DNA from: Latrodectus hesperus
Lineage: Eukaryota; Arthropoda; Arachnida; Araneae; Theridiidae
DNA length: 64,000 nt
Reading direction: 5' to 3'
Assembly (NCBI GenBank): GCA_037975125.1
Contig: CM075857.1
Coordinates: 67,969,899-68,033,898, forward strand
Shown: piece by piece, positions 50,771 through 63,119 of the stretch
Position numbering within the stretch: the stretch's first letter is position 1
Layout of the letters: every line of letters starts with the position of its first letter
Notes under the pieces: model-generated
Told to the model about the DNA's origin: nothing
The model's input: the letters and a program-made list of their open reading frames with translations, nothing else
Databases searched by the model: none
Program-made: the position numbers and the translations under genes

Positions 50771-51637
50771 TACAGGGTGTTCATAAATTACTGTCGGGGT
50801 GTCCGTACCTCATAACTTTCTAATTAACAATATTACGCAAAAACCGTTTACGTATACGTAAATTACAACTCAAAGAATTTTACGTGGCAACAATGCAATC
50901 TTAGCAGATTTGCAATCTGGGTAATTATGACGTCATAAATAAAAATGGTGACCGTGCAAGAAAGAGCAATGTGTGTATTGTGGTTTTTCGAAACTAAATC
51001 TATCATAACTACTCAACGTCGCTTCAGGACCCCGTACCAGAAAGATCCTCCTTCGGATAATTCTATCAGACGCTGGTTAACACAATTTCAGGAGACTGGT
51101 AGCGTTCTACAACTGAAAAATGAGCGGAAAGACCAAGCACTTCGCAGAAAAATGTTGATCGCATCCAAGAAACGTTTACTCGCAGTCCACGAAAATCAAC
51201 GAAGCAAGCAGCTATGCAGTTACATGGTGTGGAAAAGCCGACAAATGGTGTGCAAGAAGTGGACCCATCCCATGGCTTCCGAGATCACCGGAATTAACAC
51301 CACTGGACTTCTTTCTAGGGGGTTTGTCAAGAACATTGTGTAATAGACCCCTGTACCCTCCCTTGATGAGCTGTAGCGCAGAATTGTTGCTGCGATTCAA
51401 AAAGTTACCCCACAAATGCTGGAGAATACTAGACGGAAATTGAATTTCGCCTCGATTTTTTCAGTGTGTTACGAGCTACGAGGGACAGCCATGTGCATAT
51501 TCATTAATCTTTTTAAAACCATTAATAAAATTATTTGAGTTGTAATTTACGAATACGTAATCGGTTTTTGTGTAATATCTTTTATTCGAAAGTTATGAGG
51601 TACTGAAACCACGACAATAATTAATGAACACCCTGTA
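50771..51637 (+). mobile_element. Internally deleted mariner with ~110-bp inverted repeats
   Basis: The ends CAGGGTGTTCAT (50773) and ATGAACACCCTG (to 51635) are inverted, and the similarity extends ~110 bp inward (for example CCTCATAACTTTC and GTAAATTACAACTCAAA on both sides). A TA pair flanks each end (50771-50772, 51636-51637), the target duplication expected of this superfamily. The length, ~863 bp, is about half that of a full element because the middle of the transposase is missing. It would depend on another copy for movement. Confidence 0.9.
50945..51480 (+). pseudogene. Deleted transposase inside the 50.8-kb mariner
   Basis: Starts MVTVQERAMCVLWFFETKSI, an N-terminal helix-turn-helix part, with SIRRWLTQFQETGSV near residues 42-56. 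Around 51190-51250 the reading jumps to the C-terminal part, RSPELTPLDFFLGG (~51270-51310, normally the third catalytic Asp) and GFVKNIV, with a frameshift between them. The first and second catalytic Asp regions are absent. The remaining C-terminal reading continues to about 51480. Confidence 0.8.
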
Positions 51638-53523
51638 TTAACCTTATTCATCAGCAAAATCTCCTACAGAATAATACTATATCAAAATAACATTATCTGA
51701 GTTGTACATATAATAGCAAAACTTTTGCAATAACATTATTGTAATTAAGTCCTTATATAGCTCCAAAGATAGAAAGAAAGAAGAGAGAGAGAAAGGTGAA
51801 AAATTACTAGGCTTAAAATAGCAATCCATTTTTTATTATGAGGCAGATGTATAAAAATAGCACAAAATAACAATTTTAAAAATATTGCAATTTTTAAAAA
51901 TAACCGATTGTCTTAAATTGAAACGAAAGAATAAGTAGTTTGGTCGAACTTGCGTGTTTATGTTACTTTTTTTCCTTTATTTATGCAAGCTGAAGGAATA
52001 AACATAGATAATAGGTTCCAGAATTAATTTTATAGTTTCTGCATGATTAATTTGACAACACTTAAGTGCACAAATTGTTGTTAGTATTAATCTAAAATTA
52101 TGAAATCATTTTAGTGATTTAATATAAAGCCTCACAGCATTGACGTTTTGCATGATATGTAACATCTGCAAAGCAACTTACATTTAATTGTATCGATATT
52201 ATATTAAATGTAACGTAAAAATTTAAAATATGTAATTGCTAAAAATTTTAATTTATTTGATTAAATTTACATTTTAGAACTAATACTAAATTATATAAAA
52301 CGTAATAATAATGAAATTTGTTAATTCTACTCGTTTTATAAGCTTGAAAATATAGCTTGGTATAACATAATAAAATCATGTATTACACTTTGAAAATAAC
52401 AAGTCCTTCTTTCAAAGTTTCGTATTTGTATAGTTTTTTATGATTTAATTTACTTTATGACCAATATAACTAACTTCTGAAGATAAACAATTGAAGGATT
52501 TCCGGCGTTTGAAATGCCCCTTTCCTCTACTTTTAAAAAAACCTAAAAAGCATAACAGCATTTCTCCACATAGATGTTGCATTTATAGAATTAAACACAT
52601 TATATACTTCAAATAAGCATATGAATGATGTAACCCACTACAAATGCAATTATTAGGTGCATAAAAAATAATATATTTATACTAGGATAGATAACAAAAT
52701 ATTATTCGAATGATTACAATGCTTAAAATAAAGATAGTATTTGTTTCCGTTAAAAAAAAGATTGTAAATGATCTTTGAATAATAAATACTCTTCTCAAAA
52801 TAAAATTTAACTTCAAGAATTTAGTTCTTGCTGTAAATAGATTTAAAGAAAACTAATGGCTTGTCTGAAAATTTCAATTTATTAGGAGCAAAGCTTGGCT
52901 CTTTACCGAAAAGGAGTAAATATTTGCATTTACAAACAACTTTTTATTCAACTGCTCTTGCAAATTTTAAAGAAACATAAATGCTTTTGAAGTTAAAAAA
53001 CAAAACAAAAATGTGAAAAGAGAATTTTCAGTTAGTTTCTTTTAGTTTTTCATTTCTTCATTTGCATGTAATTAATTTGAAAAACTCAATTTAATTAAAT
53101 TAAACATTTCGTAGTACGTTTTCACTCAAAAAATAACGTAATGTTAATTGGATTTCAAGTAAAGAACTTCCATTTCTGTTTTAGGAATGTTGAGAACATT
53201 TATTTTTCAAAATTCAATTTGAATATAGACTAAATGAGCAGTACGTATAAATGACTTTATATTTTCTTAATAGTATTACATAGATAAAAACAGAAAACAC
53301 TTCATATACAATACGTATTTTTCAAGGAAAATTGCTTTATAAAAGCTATAAAAAGGAGACATTTTGTAACTCGGTGAAGCAGGTATTTAGAACTTTCGAT
53401 TAGATACTATTTACGTCTACCAAGTTTTAAATAAAAAAAAATTTTAAAGAGGATAAACTTCGAAAATAATATTTGAAGTATTTGTTAAAGTTTGGCTGGG
53501 GTGAAAAAAGTTATTATTTATAA
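51638..53523. other. Intergenic AT-rich sequence, nothing recognised
   Basis: About 1.9 kb without recognisable gene or element. A GAGA-rich stretch occurs at ~51770-51797. Confidence 0.45.
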
Positions 53524-53599
53524 AAATTAGACATATCTTGATTAAAAACAAATATAAATTTTTTGTTACATTTGTTCTTAATCAAGATATGTCTAATTT
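53524..53599. repeat. 76-nt palindrome (30-bp arms, one mismatch)
   Basis: AAATTAGACATATCTTGATT... (53524-53553) is inverted at 53570-53599 with one mismatch and a 16-nt loop. Just downstream, parts of it recur directly: GATATGTCTAA near 53605 and ATTAAAAACAAATATAAA near 53630-53647. Confidence 0.9.
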
Positions 53600-55690
53600 C
53601 CATGATATGTCTAAGTAACAATGTTATAATTAAAAACAAATATAAACTTTTCCTTTACACAAATAACACGAGTTGTTTCTGAAATATATTAAAAAAATTA
53701 AATCTATTTTGTTTTCATGCACAAATTTTTAGTTTTTAAGAAAGAAATTTAATAAGTGTTTCTGCCAAAACCAATAAAAAAATAGAAGAGAATTTTATGT
53801 GAAATGTGAATGAAATCTAGAATGGTATTAAAAATTTTAAAAACGTATTATAAACACTATATTAGTTATAAAGCCATGAAGAACCAAAATTTTAAAAATA
53901 TCTCCTTACAGTTTAACTTCGTGTTTTCTTTCGTCTCATTCGTTTTTAGACTGATTTCACCGCAGTTACTTTCTGCATTGTTCTTTTTTCTATATCTTCT
54001 TTTTTATTCTTTTGAAAATTAGCAAATGGTGAAAACATGTTGTTGGTCTTATTTCTTGTTAAATTCATTGGTTGGCTTATACACCGAAATATTTTCAAAA
54101 GCTTTGATGCTATTTTTAAGTAAATTTTCTAGTATTTTTAAAATGCTTAAAAATTAGAGTTTTACATTAAAAATACTTCATTTTTGAAAATTAATTTCTT
54201 TTAATTTAATCAAAACATATTTTAAGTACGGCGCAATTGAATAAATAAAATTTATACTTTCTTTGGAAGTTTTCTTTTATAATATTGCACATTTATATGA
54301 ACCTCTAAGTATATACATTTTATTACTTTGTATATTGCTAGCATATACCACAGAGCCGGTGTCTTGATATTAGCTCTAGCGTAGTTGTAAGGTCTTCCTC
54401 GGGGATTCTAAAAATTTTAGGTTCCATGCTAAACATTATTGCGAAAAAATAAAAGCATGTTTTTTTTTATTTAACTTAACTTAGGAGAATGCTCGGAAAA
54501 TTTGCAATTTTTTTTTAATCACATGATAGTTTTTCACTATTTCCTACCATAAATCAACAAGTGAGAAGTTTTAGAGTATCTTGCAGAAGCTTTCAGTTCC
54601 AATATCTTTCCTTGTGCGCAATGAAAAATAAATATCGGTCTTCAGTGTTACACTGAAAATATTTTTTTTTGTTATTTATAGCGTAAGAAAAGCCAAATTG
54701 CTTTAGTCACCAATTTTTGACTTTAAGAATAAATAAGTTTCTCTACTTGGCTTAAGCTATGGTGAAACATATTTTCAATTGCATGTTGAAAGATGGTATC
54801 TTAATTTAAGGTTATTTTCATCAAAATAAAATTTACCATATCCTTCTTTTTTACAAAATTAATTTAACTTTACATGAAAAGTTAAGGAAAATATAAAACT
54901 CTTATTAATTCCCAAAAATGTATTTCATTAGAAATCTGATATAATTTTGTTGTTGACATCATAAATTTAATTCATTAAATCAGAAAACTCAATGCATAGT
55001 TAAATTTATGATCTTTTGATTAAATCATTGTCTATTAAGTTTTCCTGTAACACTAAAACATTGCTAACTAACTTAATTATAAATTTATTAATGCATTCTA
55101 TTTTTCATGATTTAAATTGTATGAGCTTGTAACTTTACTACGAAATATAATTATTCTTTTGCTATTGAATTAAATTGATAAATTTTTCATTGTCATATGT
55201 ATATTTTAAAATTTAGATGAATACTGTTAATTAAGCTTGGAAATATTTGATTCTGATTTGAAACAATACAAAATTTCACTCATTATTTTTTTCTTTATGA
55301 AAAATAACATTTTTACTCTTTTGGCACATTTTTCATGCTAAAAGAAAATGTAAAATATAATTTACACCTCAATAAATGTTTCGCTACATTTACTTCGAAA
55401 AATGTCTTAGATATTCTTGGTACCTTTATTACTTTTATATTTTTGTTATTATCCTATTTTACAGAGAAAATCTAAAATTCTTAGCAAAAATTTAAATATC
55501 GTAAAGCTACTTAAGAAATGATGTAGAATGATTTACTTTATTGTATTTATATTGAAAAAACATATAAGGCCTTCCCGAAAATTCCAAAGAAGATTTTGAT
55601 AGCCGATCTTATATATAATTCTTGAGAAGTTCTTTTTGAAAACGATAAAGATCATATATTATTGTGAGTAACATAAAAGTTCAGTAAGCG

Positions 55691-55691
<1 letters not shown>
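53600..55691. other. Intergenic AT-rich sequence, nothing recognised
   Basis: About 2.1 kb. A 70-codon open frame at 53810-54022 is Phe/Leu/Ser-rich from AT composition and has no partner exon or family feature. Confidence 0.45.
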
Positions 55692-55736
<45 letters not shown>

Positions 55737-55742
55737 ATGTGT

Positions 55743-55791
<49 letters not shown>

Positions 55792-55801
55792 TGTGTGTGT
55801 A

Positions 55802-55832
<31 letters not shown>

Positions 55833-55903
55833 GTGTATATGTATATGTGTGTGTGTGTGTGTGTATGTGTACGTGTATATATATGTGTGTGTGTGTGTGT
55901 GTA
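55692..55903. repeat. Compound (AT)n/(GT)n microsatellite, ~210 bp
   Basis: AT units to ~55726, then mainly GT with GTAT and TATA interruptions. Val-Cys open frames (+) and His-Thr frames (-) are repeat translations. Confidence 0.97.
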
Positions 55904-56764
55904 TTTAGCAAATTAACATGAAAAGCAAATTATGAGCAATAACAAATTAAATTTCTTAACGACATTTTTATTTATATTCATTTATCTGAAATTTTTTAAA
56001 AACAACAAACAAATTTTGTCAATGTAATACATTGTTCTGTCAAACTCTGATGTTTTCTCTATGTATGCTTTCGAAAAATATTAGGTGAGTTTTTACATTA
56101 TGTATTCGATTATTTACAGAATTCTTTTATACCCACAATTACTGAATTCAGAATTACAAGAACTTAAAAAATTATTTTCTCTTTTATGCATCAGGTACAC
56201 TATATGATAAACACTATGGTTTAAAATTTTACACCCGTAACTTTATCTGATGAATAAAAAATTTTTTTCCACTAGAGAGTAGTAAATATGTGTGTCTTGA
56301 AATGAACTTAATGTTTCATTTCCAAGTAAGTATGATTGACTTTTGCTGAGGAGAATTTTTATTAATGAAAAGAGAGTCTTTGAACCAAATACTCCTAGAA
56401 GATGATGCATGTGACAAAAGAGAACGTTAATAGGAAACCTAAAAGTAATTTACACACCTTTATTTAAAATATAAAGCTGAGCTGGTCGCCGAATGTATAA
56501 TGTTCATGCCTTTCTTTAACAGCTGGAAAATTCAATAGCAAACTCAGTATTTGATACTTGAAGAAGTTTGGATGCCCTTAAATTGAAATTTTTAATTTAA
56601 TTAATCTTCAGATGGCGATGATTATCATTTAAGCCAAGTAAGGATCAACAAGCAATCCAAGTAAGGACTCGAAACAATTTATTAAAGGAAATATACTCAA
56701 TCATATTCATCATATCTATATTCAATATTCATTAATTTTATCTTATGAATATTAATTTTACAAA
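55904..56764. other. Intergenic AT-rich sequence, nothing recognised
   Basis: No gene or named repeat seen. Confidence 0.45.
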
Positions 56765-57491
56765 TTGATTTCTGTCAAAAAGGCCATTAAGTCCTTCACT
56801 ATAAATACAATTCCTCAAATTGGATTGGAATCATCTGGGAGTGGCCCAGGTGCATTAGAAGAATTTATTGCCTCTTCCCTCTTTCTGATTCGAATCAGTG
56901 GAGTGGCCGGTAATATGTGTCAAATAGTGACCTTAGAATATGGATCTGGAAGTTACTGGAGGCCAGGACTTGGGAGAAAGCTTGTAGATAAATACCCTTG
57001 TGAGAGCAGAGAAGAGCTCCGACTTACGTGTGGTATTTCTGATACTTCTCTCAAACAGGTTCCGGAGTGGACAAGTCTCAGGGACGAAAAGAGTAGAATG
57101 AACCACTTCGAGTACACGAGACTAATCGAGTCTGAGACTGAATTGAGATCACAGAGACACACGTCGAACCCTGAGTTTGACAACCCTGATGTCCCAGTGT
57201 TGTCCGGAAAAGATCGTCTACCTTACAGAGGGACTTTTCGAGACTGTTTCTCGAGTGCAGAATTTAGGAGTCTGGTCCCCATTACCAGCGAGGAGTTTTT
57301 CTCCGACCCAATGTGCAGCGAACGTTCCAGAGAGGGAGGAATTCATCAAGTTTCCTGGAGCCTACAATTTCTGACAATTCTTGTAAATTTGTAAATAAAT
57401 ATTTAGTCAAGAATATTGAATTACGTGAGCCTGATTCTTTAATGGCCCTTTCCTTCCTAGAGTTCAGCCTATCCAGACTGAATACGTTACA
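56765..57491 (+). other. GC-richer block with 209-codon open frame; possibly LTR-like
   Basis: The block stands out from its surroundings by base composition. An open frame runs 56765-57394 (MISVKKAIKSFTINTIPQIG...SLQFLTILVNL). I recognise no domain, and overlapping open frames exist on both strands (minus 56953-57183 and 57282-57539), which argues for GC-driven openness and not coding. After it come AATAAA (57394-57399) and ~90 bp later GAATACGTTACA (ends 57491), the layout of the R/U5 part and CA end of an LTR. I could not find the matching TG start or a target duplication. It could be an LTR fragment, an unclassified repeat, or a lone gene exon. Confidence 0.35.
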
Positions 57492-58121
57492 ATACATACA
57501 TTTTATATGTGCACACATATATACATTCTTTGAGCTCATTTAATTTACGTTATTTGTTCTTAGGGACTAAGTAATAAATAAGGAGTTGAATATAATTTCT
57601 AACATTGTTGCAAAATGTATAAAAGGCAATCTCTTTTAACAACAGTTGCAAATAATAATGCTTTGAGTGATAAAATAATATTATTTTAAATATATTAAGA
57701 AAACTCAATCAGTTTGGATAAAAGTATACATGACAATACTTTCACTTTATCTAAAACCATTAATTTTTCATAATAATAAAATAATCATAAATCTTTATTA
57801 TAATGTTTTAATTAGAAATTTATTACATTAAAATAAGTAAACTGTCGTAGTGCCAGCCTAGAAAGAGCCGTAGAGGAAACATATATTGTGTTTATGAATT
57901 CAATAACAATTCTATTCGTAAATATGCTTTAAAAAAGAAATGAGATCAATAAAATTCTGTTACAATGTCCATAAACTTGTAAAAAGGGAAGTCATACAAA
58001 AATGTGTGTGACACCTTAATGCTGCAACATAAAAGTTGACTTCAGTTTTACATCAAAGAGTCCCTTTTCCCTTGGGTTGTATGGGTGGCCTAACGTAATA
58101 AAAACGTGTTTTTGTGTGGCC
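57492..58121. other. Intergenic sequence, nothing firmly recognised
   Basis: AT-rich to ~57840. The last ~120 bp are less AT-rich (CCCTTTTCCCTTGGGTTG near 58062) and may be part of an older repeat next to the LTR-like block. Confidence 0.4.
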
Positions 58122-58793
58122 TGTTAGGGTTAAGATGGGAGATTTTAGACCTAACCCTCTAAATAAAGGAGGGTAATCATAATCAAAGAGAACCAATGAA
58201 AAAATGTTGGATGTGACCAAAAGTCAAATAAAATAAAGGGAATTAATAAGAATTGAAAGCTGGGTCTCAAAAGAAGAAGCAGAGGAAAGGAGTCCCAAAG
58301 GAATTTGAGTCCCCGATTACAGACTGTATCTTGATAGAGGAGAATGAAGGAAGCTGAAAGAATTATATAGTTGTAAATGGAGAACAACTATCCCTGAGTA
58401 TCAATGGAATGAGACTAACTAGAGAGAATCTGAGAGAAGATAGCCAGTAGAAGGCCTGTTTGAAATACCTGAATGGAGCCTTAAGACGTCTGACAACTAG
58501 ATGACAGGGAAAAGCGCAGATGACTTCAACAGTGGATGGAATTTTATGTAGAAGTGGTTATCCTATTAATTTCTTCCTCTTTACTCTGGCCCATTTTTGT
58601 TTAGCAAATATGGAACTCATGCTAAATTATGTAATAATCCAGAATGATATTGCTTATAATGTGTAATTTATTGAGTTAAATTGGTTAATAAAACTATTTG
58701 TTATACATTTAACCTAGTTTTATTCTGAATTATTGTCTCTGATCTTCAAACTATGATCTACGAACCTAGGTTAACACCGTTCTCTCCCTAACA
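58122..58793 (+). mobile_element. Candidate solo LTR, 672 bp
   Basis: The ends are a perfect 8-bp inverted pair, TGTTAGGG (58122-58129) and CCCTAACA (58786-58793), with the TG...CA of LTRs. AATAAA at 58687-58692 lies ~100 bp before the end, as expected for a poly(A) signal in R. The GC content exceeds that of the flanks and no protein is readable. There is no second copy in the window and no evident target duplication (TGGCC against ACCAA), so an alternative explanation remains open. Confidence 0.45.
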
Positions 58794-58992
58794 ACCAAAT
58801 TGTTACCACAATTAAAACATTTCCCTTATAGTCTTATTTTTATAATTATAGAGATATAATTTTATAACTTATATTTACAGTTAGAAAGAAGAATTTAAAA
58901 TTGTAATTGAATATTTCTCAAATATTACTTTATAATACGATACTTAAGAAAATTTCCATTTCTACATGTTTTTAATAATGTAATCATATTAA
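58794..58992. other. Intergenic AT-rich sequence
   Basis: Short AT-rich spacer; nothing seen. Confidence 0.4.
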
Positions 58993-60111
<1,119 letters not shown>

Positions 60112-60425
60112 CACCGACCGATGGCTGAGTGGTTAACGCTCCTGACTCCTGAGCTGTGGGTTCCGGGATCGAATCCCGGTTGGGGCATGGATGTTACTTT
60201 CTTATTCTGTTCTTCCCGTGTTTCTGTTTTTTCTTTTGTGTTGATGCATGCATGAATGTGGCCGACCCTATAAACGGGTTTGTGGTGGTATGGCGCGGGC
60301 AACGCTACTCGCCTCCGAGACTTGGTCCACAAGTGCCCGCTGTGTAACGACAAATGAATAACAGTTTCTGGCTTTGTTGTGACACAGGGTTCGTCACCCA
60401 AGTGCCCACCGTTAGAAAAAAAAAA
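60112..60425 (+). mobile_element. tRNA-derived SINE
   Basis: About 314 bp. The first ~76 bp are tRNA-like: A box TGGCTGAGTGG (60122-60132) and B box GGATCGAATCC (60166-60176), the latter inside a perfect T-arm (CCGGG-ATCGAAT-CCCGG). This split promoter for RNA polymerase III is most like Ser/Leu-type tRNAs. A ~230-bp unrelated body follows (GC-rich against the flanks) and the element ends in an A-run from 60416. It does not encode protein; the 114-codon minus frame across it is chance. A clear target duplication was not found. It is not a functional tRNA gene: the acceptor stem pairs poorly. Confidence 0.88.
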
Positions 60426-63119
60426 GAAAACATCCTTAAGTGTCAATGCAATGTTTTCTTAATATAATCTCCTTTCTATCTTTTCAATAGTGGATATAAT
60501 TGTATGTCTTAGGAAAAATGACATCTTCCCATTGTTTATCACTGTTATTGTGAAGCAATATGAATTATCTTTTTTATAAAAAAAAATTTATGAATTTAAG
60601 ACTTATATACATATATAATTTCATAGCTTTATTGAAACAGAAGCAAAAAAAAAAACTCTAAATATTAATAAAGTCATTCCTAATTATTTATTAAATTCTA
60701 AAGCAGAAATCAAACTTTACATTTTAGAAATACATTCTCTGGCTGTTGTTTTGGTTTTGCAAATTGATCAAAAAAGCATAATATGAAAATCATAAGAAAA
60801 TAAGATAGACAATTTGCTTTGTTTTTTATTCGCCACATACAAATTAAATTTGATTAATTAAACTTTTAAAAAAATACCTTGCATTCATAAGATGAGTACT
60901 TTACTTTTAGAGTTTTATGATAACAGTTAGTTAACGAATATAATAATTAATTACCGTAGAATGAAATTATATATGATAAAATGCTGAGTCATACTCTTTC
61001 ATAAAACCAAAACAGAATAACTAAATTAAAAATACAATATATGGTAATTATACACACCTTGTTGCGTACTAAGGAAATGAACTCCATAGTTACCTTTGAC
61101 AGTATATTTCTGACACAAGAATTGTAAAAAAAATTATTTTAAGAAAAAAGATATGTGACAAAAATGAAAATAAAGCAATGAATTAAATATTTTGACACAT
61201 AGTTATAGTTATTTTAACCTCTGACGAGAATTCCGAATTAGTTGGTAAAAATTAATTGTATTATAGACATAAGTAATGATAATGAATTACAGTAATGATA
61301 TTAAAATAGGAAAAGTTATGTTTTATTCCGAATAGTATTTTGAAAATTTAAGAAAAATGTGTGTGTATTTTCCATTTATTTACTGTAATGTTACTCTGAA
61401 AGGACAAATGCAAAAAATGATTATGGAACCAAAAATAATATTTTTTCTTCAGATATTATCAACGTTACTAAAAATGATACATTTAGATCAAATTATAATT
61501 CCTTCATAGATAAATTTTTCCAGATTTAAGATGAAAAAATGTATCACTGAAAACTAAACTTATAATAATATGTTTTTGGGTTCTGAAATTGGAAACATTA
61601 GTACTGTTCATCGAAAACTTGTTTTTTGACTAAATATTTTACACTTTAATCACAAATTATTCTAAATTAAAAACAGATCTTTCCATTTTCTTACTGCATT
61701 TCTTCTTCATATGATATAAATTAATTTTAAAAATATTTAATCTGTATCTACATATGTATATTTATACATAAAACTTACTAATTCTAGGTGCTAAAATATA
61801 CACACAGCAAAACATAAGAGAAAGAAAATTTATTTTTTCAATATCTTTTCAATCAACTTTCTTTTTTTCAATGCAGCCCTTGAATTATAAGATAAAAAAT
61901 AACTATCATATTCCGTGGTGTCAATATTTGTTTCATTTTAATATAGTTATCATTTGTAACTAAATTTTCTCAAAATTAAATTTACTGCTGTAAAACATTT
62001 TTAAAAAATTCTAATTTATTTTTCAATTCCAGGAAATGTAGTCACCATTTCTTCGAAACGAATATTTATTTTAAATGATTAAAGTTTGTTGTACATAAAA
62101 TGATACACATTTTATTTAATACTTCCTAAAATTACGAAGATAAAAATAAAGTTATTAAGTTTGTATCTAGGATAACTCACATATTTTCTTTTATTGTAAA
62201 CTTTGTCATTGAAAATTTACCTCTCTCAACTGAATAACCTTACACATTTTGTAAATATCTTCTGGCCATGTTATTAATTTTAGACTGTAAATATATTTTG
62301 CAGGCATCAGTAATTGTATCTCTCTTTTAATTTAGACAATGATTAGTATGTTATGTTAGCTTTGAGTTTTTTCTCTCTTCTTTGAGGTTTCATTTTATGT
62401 ATTTTTTAAACAATCAAAAATTGCGGAGAATGAAAAAATCAATTCGAATTCTGTAGTTCGTAGCTTTTTGAATGACTATTTTCTAGAGAGATGGATTGAC
62501 TGCTTATAGCACCTGATATAGCACCAATGAGTTTTTTTTTCCTTTAATGATATAAAAGATGGCATCGCTTACAGAAAGCAAGTATTGGATATTGATGATT
62601 TATTCATAAATATAACTCTCAAAAAGGACACCTTAATTTAATCGCGAAAAGTCATATAACTGATTTTTTAAATATGCAATATTAATTTTGATTAGAAATC
62701 ATTTACTAAATTAGTGACTAAAACAATTTCTCTTACTGATGAAGTATAAGTGTCATTATAAATGCAAAGAAAAGAAACATTTAAAAGAATATTTCACACT
62801 TTGTATAAGTTAGATATTTGTAATTCAATATATACAAGTACAAAGTTTGTTGCATTCAAAACAGACATCATGATTATTCAAAACAAATATATTGTTTTTT
62901 CATAATTTGATGTTGTTTCGAAAAATATTGAATAAAAATAAAAATAAAATTTTTCATTTAAACTCTTAATTTGATTATTAAAACACTCATGTCCATAAAT
63001 TAAGGATAATTCAGAATCACACAGAAATTGAACTCTAAAAAGAAAATTTCTTATGTAGAATTATCACACACATCTTGCAGAATAATATGCAAATTACAAG
63101 AAACAACCAGATGGCACCG
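60426..63119. other. Intergenic AT-rich sequence, nothing recognised
   Basis: About 2.7 kb of low-GC sequence with no usable open frame, RNA gene or repeat seen. Confidence 0.5.

Noticed and set aside
53810..54022. 70-codon open frame with hydrophobic end
   Set aside because: Same reason: composition only; no signal peptide or domain pattern.
60112..60187. A functional tRNA gene
   Set aside because: A and B boxes and T-arm are good, but the acceptor stem pairs poorly and a SINE body with poly(A) follows directly.
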